From Pseudomonas allokribbensis (lineage in GTDB: Bacteria > Pseudomonadota > Gammaproteobacteria > Pseudomonadales > Pseudomonadaceae): 64,000 nucleotides of DNA. The DNA lies in assembly GCF_014863605.1 (NCBI RefSeq), contig NZ_CP062252.1:5619501-5683500 (forward strand). The letters run 5' to 3'. This document shows, piece by piece, positions 59,986 to 64,000 of the stretch. The position numbers and the translations under genes are program-made. The notes beneath the pieces were generated by a model, which saw only the letters and a list, made by a program, of their open reading frames with translations, did not search any database and was not told the origin of the DNA. Position 1 is the first letter of the stretch. Every line of letters starts with the position of its first letter.

Positions 59986-60537
59986 TCAGGCCAGCAACTC
60001 CCCCGCGACCTTCGCTCTGACGGCCTTGCCCGCCAGTTGCTCGACCAGCGTCAGCGCAAACGCCAGTGCGGCGCTGGAGCCCTGGGCGGTGATGCAATTA
60101 CCGTCGACTACCACAGGTTGATCGACAAACGTGCAACCGGAGAGGTTATGGCTGGTGGCGGGCAGGCAGGTCATGCGTCTTTGACGCAAAACACCGAAGC
60201 TTTGCAGTGCGACCGCCGGGGCTTCGGCGATGGCGGCGAACAGGCGTCCGGCGCTGGCCTGGTCCTTTAGTAATTGCTGCAGCGGCTGATGCGCCGCCAG
60301 GTGTTGTGCGCCAACAGCGCCACCGGGCAGGACGATCAAGTCAAAGGTCTGGGCCAGCACATCAATGAGCATGCCGTCGGCGGTCAGTCGCGTGCCTCGG
60401 GCACAGGTCAGCATGCGCCGTCCCTCGATGCTGGCCGCCACCACTTCAATACTGGCTCGGCGCAGCACGTCGATCAGGGTCACGCATTGCAGATCATCGA
60501 TGCCCTCGGCGAGGGTAATCAGGGCTCTAAAGGTCAT
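59986..60537 (-). CDS. DJ-1/PfpI family protein without the usual catalytic residues
   Basis: A 183-residue protein of the DJ-1/ThiJ family starting MTFRALITLAEGIDDLQCV; the longer frame to 60720 is read-through. The fold landmarks LIVLPGGAVGAQHL and AAIAEAPAVALQ are clear. By comparison with human DJ-1 as I remember it, the nucleophilic Cys106 position is Ala104, Glu18 is Gln17 and His126 is Leu125. Other Cys (19, 45, 124) remain. It is therefore unlikely to have the usual glyoxalase, deglycase or peroxide-sensing chemistry. It lies between higA and a DUF4879-like gene. Confidence 0.85.
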   Translation of the reverse strand: MTFRALITLAEGIDDLQCVTLIDVLRRASIEVVAASIEGRRMLTCARGTRLTADGMLIDVLAQTFDLIVLPGGAVGAQHLAAHQPLQQLLKDQASAGRLFAAIAEAPAVALQSFGVLRQRRMTCLPATSHNLSGCTFVDQPVVVDGNCITAQGSSAALAFALTLVEQLAGKAVRAKVAGELLA

Positions 60538-60604
60538 GGGCGCAATCCGCTGGGTGATCTTTAAAGCGTAGTCAGCTTTGACCTGCCCTGTTCGGCGACA
60601 GCCG

Positions 60605-61054
60605 TTACTTGATGTAAAGCTGGGTGGACATCGTGTTGCGCGGGGCGTTGATCGATGTGTTGCTGAACGTGAAAGTGCCCTCCTGCCGACCTGCCAGATC
60701 GAAGGTATAGAGAGAACCAACGGTTTTGCTGCCGGGCGTGCACTCGGTCAGATTGCCGTTATCGAAGGCACACACCGGGCTTCGCGTGCCGTTCACTTCA
60801 AAACCATCCAGTGCAGCCTGGGGCTGGCTCTGGCCATAGCCGATTTCCAGCACATAGACCTTGATGCCCGGCGCGCTGTGATCGCAACGGGTCTGCACCT
60901 GACCGTCGGTAATGTCTTCGAGCCCACAGGACGCCGACTGAACCTTGATGACTTTCACCTCGCTCAGCGGCGCCGCCGAGGCCGCGAGCGCTGCGGGTGT
61001 TCCGGCCAGCAACAGTACGATCAATCCGCAGGCCTTCATCCAATGCTTGTTCAT
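60605..61054 (-). CDS. DUF4879-like (YolA-type) exported protein
   Basis: A 149-residue exported protein. The ATG at 61054 gives MNKHWMKACGLIVLLLAGTPAALA, a signal peptide cut near LAA-SA; two other ATGs lie close by. The mature domain has two Cys pairs (SASCGLEDI with TRCDHS, and PVCAFDN with LTECTPG), likely disulfides, and beta-rich segments KVYVLEIGYGQSQ and GTFTFSNTSINAPRNTM. This pattern fits DUF4879, a family of small secreted proteins of unknown function. Assignment is by memory of the family and should be checked. Confidence 0.65.
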   Translation of the reverse strand: MNKHWMKACGLIVLLLAGTPAALAASAAPLSEVKVIKVQSASCGLEDITDGQVQTRCDHSAPGIKVYVLEIGYGQSQPQAALDGFEVNGTRSPVCAFDNGNLTECTPGSKTVGSLYTFDLAGRQEGTFTFSNTSINAPRNTMSTQLYIK

Positions 61055-61274
61055 TTGATCCATTCCCGAAAAATCAGCGCGCAGTATGGCCGGTTTGGCC
61101 GCGACACAAAACTTCGCCGACGATCGATACCAACATCCGCCATATTCCTCACGCTGCTGGTATGATGCGCGGCTTTTTCCGGCCCACCACAATTTTCCAG
61201 GCGCTTGCGACGGTCTGTGCTTTGCTGTTGAGGTCGATACATTCACGGCGCCACGCGCGCCACGGGGAGCAGAC

Positions 61275-62570
61275 ATGCTGGAAAGGCTGTTTCAACTCAA
61301 GGCACACAACACCAACGTGCGGACCGAGATTCTGGCGGGCGTCACGACCTTCCTGGCCATGGCCTACATTCTGTTCGTCAACCCGAGCATCCTCGGCGAG
61401 ACCGGCATGGACAAAGGCGCGGTGTTCGTCGCCACGTGCCTTGCGGCTGCCATCGGCTCCACGGTGATGGGCCTGATCGCCAACTACCCGATCGCCCTCG
61501 CGCCGGGCATGGGCCTGAACGCCTTCTTCACCTACACCGTCGTGCTGCACATGGGCCACACTTGGCAAGTGGCGTTGGGTGCAGTGTTCATTTCGGCCGT
61601 GTGCTTCTTCCTGCTGTCGATCTTCCGCATCCGTGAATGGATCATCAACAGCATCCCGCTGCCGCTGCGTTCGGCGATTGCCGCCGGTATCGGCCTGTTC
61701 CTGGCACTGATCGCCCTGCACAACGCCGGTATCGTGGTCAGTAACCAAGCGACCATGGTCGGCCTCGGTGACCTGAAGCAACCGGCACCGATCCTCGCCA
61801 CCCTCGGTTTCGCCCTGATCGTTGCCCTTGAAGCCCTGAAAGTGCGCGGCGCGGTGCTGATCGGCATTCTCGCAGTGACCATCGTCTCGATCGTGATGGG
61901 CTTCACCCCGTTCGGCGGCGTGACTTCGATGCCACCTTCGCTGGCCCCGACCTTCCTGCAACTGGACATCAAGGGCGCACTGGACATCGGTCTGGTCAGC
62001 GTGATCTTCGCCTTCCTGTTCGTTGACCTGTTCGACAACTCCGGCACCCTGATCGGCGTCGCCAAGCGCGCCGGCCTGATGGGCAAGGACGGCCACATGC
62101 CGAAGATGGGCCGTGCGCTGATCGCCGACAGTACAGCGGCAATGGCCGGTTCGCTGCTGGGCACCTCGACCACCACCAGCTACATCGAATCCGCTGCGGG
62201 CGTGAGTGCCGGGGGCCGCACCGGCCTGACCGCCATCGTCGTCGCGATCCTGTTCCTGCTGGCGCTGTTCTTCTCGCCACTGGCCGCCAGCGTGCCGGCC
62301 TTCGCCACCGCACCGGCCCTGCTGTTCGTCGCCGTGCTGATGACTTCGGGCCTGGCGGAAATAGACTGGGACGACATCACCGTCGCCGCACCGGTCGTGG
62401 TCACCGCCCTGGCGATGCCCTTCACCTATTCCATCGCCAACGGCATCGCCTTCGGCTTCATTGCCTGGACTGCGATCAAACTGCTGTCCGGCCGCGCCCG
62501 TGAGCTGAACCCGGCGCTGGTGATCCTGTCGATTCTGTTCGTGATCAAGCTGGGTTGGTTCAACGCATGA
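61275..62570 (+). CDS. NCS2 family purine permease (AzgA-like)
   Basis: A 431-residue inner-membrane permease of the NCS2/AzgA family. The ATG at 61275 gives [22 protein letters not shown], the AzgA-type start. Fourteen helices are likely. Family motifs: [20 protein letters not shown] in helix 3, [20 protein letters not shown] in helix 8 and [22 protein letters not shown] in helix 10. AzgA members carry adenine, guanine and hypoxanthine. Its stop overlaps the trmA start (ATGA), as in P. aeruginosa PA4719-PA4720. Confidence 0.9.
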   Translation: MLERLFQLKAHNTNVRTEILAGVTTFLAMAYILFVNPSILGETGMDKGAVFVATCLAAAIGSTVMGLIANYPIALAPGMGLNAFFTYTVVLHMGHTWQVALGAVFISAVCFFLLSIFRIREWIINSIPLPLRSAIAAGIGLFLALIALHNAGIVVSNQATMVGLGDLKQPAPILATLGFALIVALEALKVRGAVLIGILAVTIVSIVMGFTPFGGVTSMPPSLAPTFLQLDIKGALDIGLVSVIFAFLFVDLFDNSGTLIGVAKRAGLMGKDGHMPKMGRALIADSTAAMAGSLLGTSTTTSYIESAAGVSAGGRTGLTAIVVAILFLLALFFSPLAASVPAFATAPALLFVAVLMTSGLAEIDWDDITVAAPVVVTALAMPFTYSIANGIAFGFIAWTAIKLLSGRARELNPALVILSILFVIKLGWFNA

Positions 62571-63646
62571 CTTTTGATTCCCAGGCCTACGCCGCACAAC
62601 TCGAAGACAAGGTCACGCGCCTGCGTGACCTGCTGGCCCCGTTCGACGCACCGGAGCCAGCGGTGTTCGACTCGCCGCTGCAGAACTTCCGTCTGCGTGC
62701 CGAATTCCGCCTGTGGCGCGAGGGCGGTGAGCGGCATTACGCGATGTTCTCGCAGGATGACAAACGCACGCCGATCCTGATCGAAGAATTCCCGATCGCC
62801 AGCCTGCGCATCAACCAGTTGATGCCGCAATTGAAAGCGGCATGGCAGGCCAGCGCGGCGCTGAGCCACAAGCTGTTCCAGGTGGAGTTTCTGACCACCC
62901 TGGCCGGCGACGCGATGATTACCCTGTGCTATCACCGTCCGCTGGACGAGCACTGGCATGCGGCGGCCATCAAGCTTTCGGCGGACCTGGGCGTCAGCAT
63001 CATCGGTCGCTCCAAGGGCAAGCGCGAAGTGCTTGGCCTCGATTACGTGGTCGAGAAACTCGACGTCGGCGGTCGCACTTTCAGCTATCGCCAGCCGGAA
63101 GGCGCGTTCACCCAGCCCAACGGCACCGTGAACCAGAAGATGCTCAACTGGGCATACGAAGCACTGGGCGATCGCAGCGACGATCTGCTGGAGCTGTACT
63201 GCGGCAACGGCAACTTCACCCTGCCGCTGGCGACCCGCGTGCGCAAAGTGCTGGCCACGGAAATCAGCAAGACGTCGGTCAACGCTGCGTTGAGCAACCT
63301 GGCCGAAAACGCTGTGGATAACGTCACCCTGGTGCGCCTGTCCGCCGAAGAACTGACCGAAGCCCTGAACGACGTTCGCCCGTTCCGTCGCCTGCACGGC
63401 ATCGATCTGAAAAGCTACGAGTTCGGCAGCGTGTTCGTCGACCCGCCACGGGCCGGCATGGACCCGGACACCTGCGAACTGACCCGTCGCTTCGACAACA
63501 TCCTGTACATCTCCTGCAACCCGGAGACCCTGGCGGCCAACATCGCCCAACTGCACGACACGCATCGCATTACCCGCTGTGCGCTGTTCGACCAGTTCCC
63601 GTGGACCCACCACATGGAATCCGGCGTGCTGTTGACCCGGCGTTGA
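62567..63646 (+). CDS. trmA: tRNA (uracil-5-)-methyltransferase TrmA
   Basis: A 359-residue SAM methyltransferase that makes m5U54 in tRNA T-loops. The ATG at 62567 overlaps the permease stop and gives [16 protein letters not shown]. The SAM motif is [13 protein letters not shown], the DPPRAG motif is [11 protein letters not shown] and the catalytic Cys is in [12 protein letters not shown] with a Glu near the C-terminus. No iron-sulfur cluster Cys are present, so it is TrmA, not RlmD. It is followed by its own terminator. Confidence 0.96.
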   Translation: MTFDSQAYAAQLEDKVTRLRDLLAPFDAPEPAVFDSPLQNFRLRAEFRLWREGGERHYAMFSQDDKRTPILIEEFPIASLRINQLMPQLKAAWQASAALSHKLFQVEFLTTLAGDAMITLCYHRPLDEHWHAAAIKLSADLGVSIIGRSKGKREVLGLDYVVEKLDVGGRTFSYRQPEGAFTQPNGTVNQKMLNWAYEALGDRSDDLLELYCGNGNFTLPLATRVRKVLATEISKTSVNAALSNLAENAVDNVTLVRLSAEELTEALNDVRPFRRLHGIDLKSYEFGSVFVDPPRAGMDPDTCELTRRFDNILYISCNPETLAANIAQLHDTHRITRCALFDQFPWTHHMESGVLLTRR

Positions 63647-63663
63647 TCGCAGGTGCCAGAAAC

Positions 63664-63694
63664 AAGAAAGCCGTCCTGACCGACGGCTTTTTTG
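63664..63694 (+). terminator. Rho-independent terminator of trmA
   Basis: AAAGCCGTC (63667-63675) pairs with GACGGCTTT (63682-63690), followed by T run, 20 bp past the stop. Confidence 0.92.
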
Positions 63695-63701
63695 TGCCTG
63701 T

Positions 63702-64000
63702 TCATGGCACAGGATCGATCTTGCGCGGGCGCCCGCCCTTCCTGCCATTGGCCCGTGCAGCTTCTGCCTTGGCGGCGCTGCTCTGGCGACCATTGCGGGA
63801 AGCGATCACCGAGGCTGCCATGGCCATCAATGGCTGACTGACCGAGATCATGCCGGCGATGGAAACCTGCAGGTCCTTGCCATCGTGGCAAAGGGCAGTG
63901 CCGGCAAAACCGACATTCAACCCAGTGAAGTCTTCCGGTTCGAAATCATCGAATTCCCGGTAGAGATTCACTGGCAGCAGCACGCCGCTGTCGTCTTCAA
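63702..64000 (-). CDS. Hypothetical protein with C-terminal GRPRK motif (5' end outside window)
   Basis: The frame is open to the right edge, so only the last 98 codons are seen and the start is outside; a GTG at 63983 is one possible internal start. The visible part reads NLYREFDDFEPEDFTGLNVGFAG and then a basic, Ala-rich helix ending ARANGRKGGRPRKIDPVP. The GRPRK tail resembles an AT-hook, so binding to DNA is possible. I do not recognise the family. Confidence 0.6.
   Translation of the reverse strand, partial: EDDSGVLLPVNLYREFDDFEPEDFTGLNVGFAGTALCHDGKDLQVSIAGMISVSQPLMAMAASVIASRNGRQSSAAKAEAARANGRKGGRPRKIDPVP

Overview
The window is chromosomal DNA of a non-aeruginosa Pseudomonas, most likely of the P. 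fluorescens group. It is GC-rich with strong third-position GC bias, which is why long antisense open frames are common. From memory, its gene order follows P. aeruginosa PAO1 in blocks: the thiO and minor pilin region through ispH, ileS and rpsT (about PA4548-PA4563), obgE, rpmA, rplU and ispB to the Lon-like protease (about PA4566-PA4576), morA-glyA to cstA, mapZ, radA, ankB, katB, mscL and fpr (about PA4601-PA4615), and a transporter plus trmA (about PA4719-PA4720). It reads as core genome. I see no prophage, insertion sequence, integron, CRISPR array, rRNA or tRNA.

1-7.3 kb: the end of thiO, then a minor pilin operon on the minus strand (fimU-pilV-pilW-pilX-pilY1-pilE) that primes type IV pili, with a separate divergent fimT carrying a possible DNA-binding motif. 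7.3-15.2 kb: ispH-fkpB-lspA-ileS-ribF, then murJ and divergent rpsT. 15.3-21 kb: creA-proB, obgE, rpmA-rplU and divergent ispB, a PhnA-type zinc-ribbon protein, and a small gene behind a Fur box. 21-31.7 kb: fklB, several uncharacterised envelope proteins (DUF6482, UPF0114, a 609-residue lipoprotein, DUF3015, DUF4105, a small lipoprotein), a Lon-like protease with degenerate ATPase motifs, and a Gre-family factor.

31.7-47.5 kb: gdhA, the ABC-F translation factor ettA, the c-di-GMP enzyme morA next to glyA, a dicarboxylate or amino acid symporter with two tandem GntR/FCD regulators and candidate operators, the cstA-yjiX-yjiA pyruvate/peptide uptake group, and mapZ (a PilZ effector that links c-di-GMP to chemotaxis). 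47.5-54.9 kb: radA, the katB-ankB catalase pair, mscL, fpr, an AT-rich LuxR solo and rlmG. 54.9-64 kb: a cyanide-insensitive oxidase operon with a 55-residue DUF2474 subunit and an upstream Anr box, an MFS exporter, a higBA toxin-antitoxin pair, a DJ-1-like protein lacking its catalytic residues, a secreted DUF4879-like protein, an NCS2 purine permease, trmA and a partial AT-hook-like protein.

Two c-di-GMP genes (morA, mapZ) and the pilus cluster point to surface behaviour. katB-ankB, fpr, the cyanide-insensitive oxidase and ettA are stress or energy functions. I do not see an obvious large undescribed system. The best leads are small: the LuxR solo on AT-rich DNA, the two-regulator symporter locus with paired operators, the catalytically dead DJ-1 homologue and the uncharacterised envelope genes.
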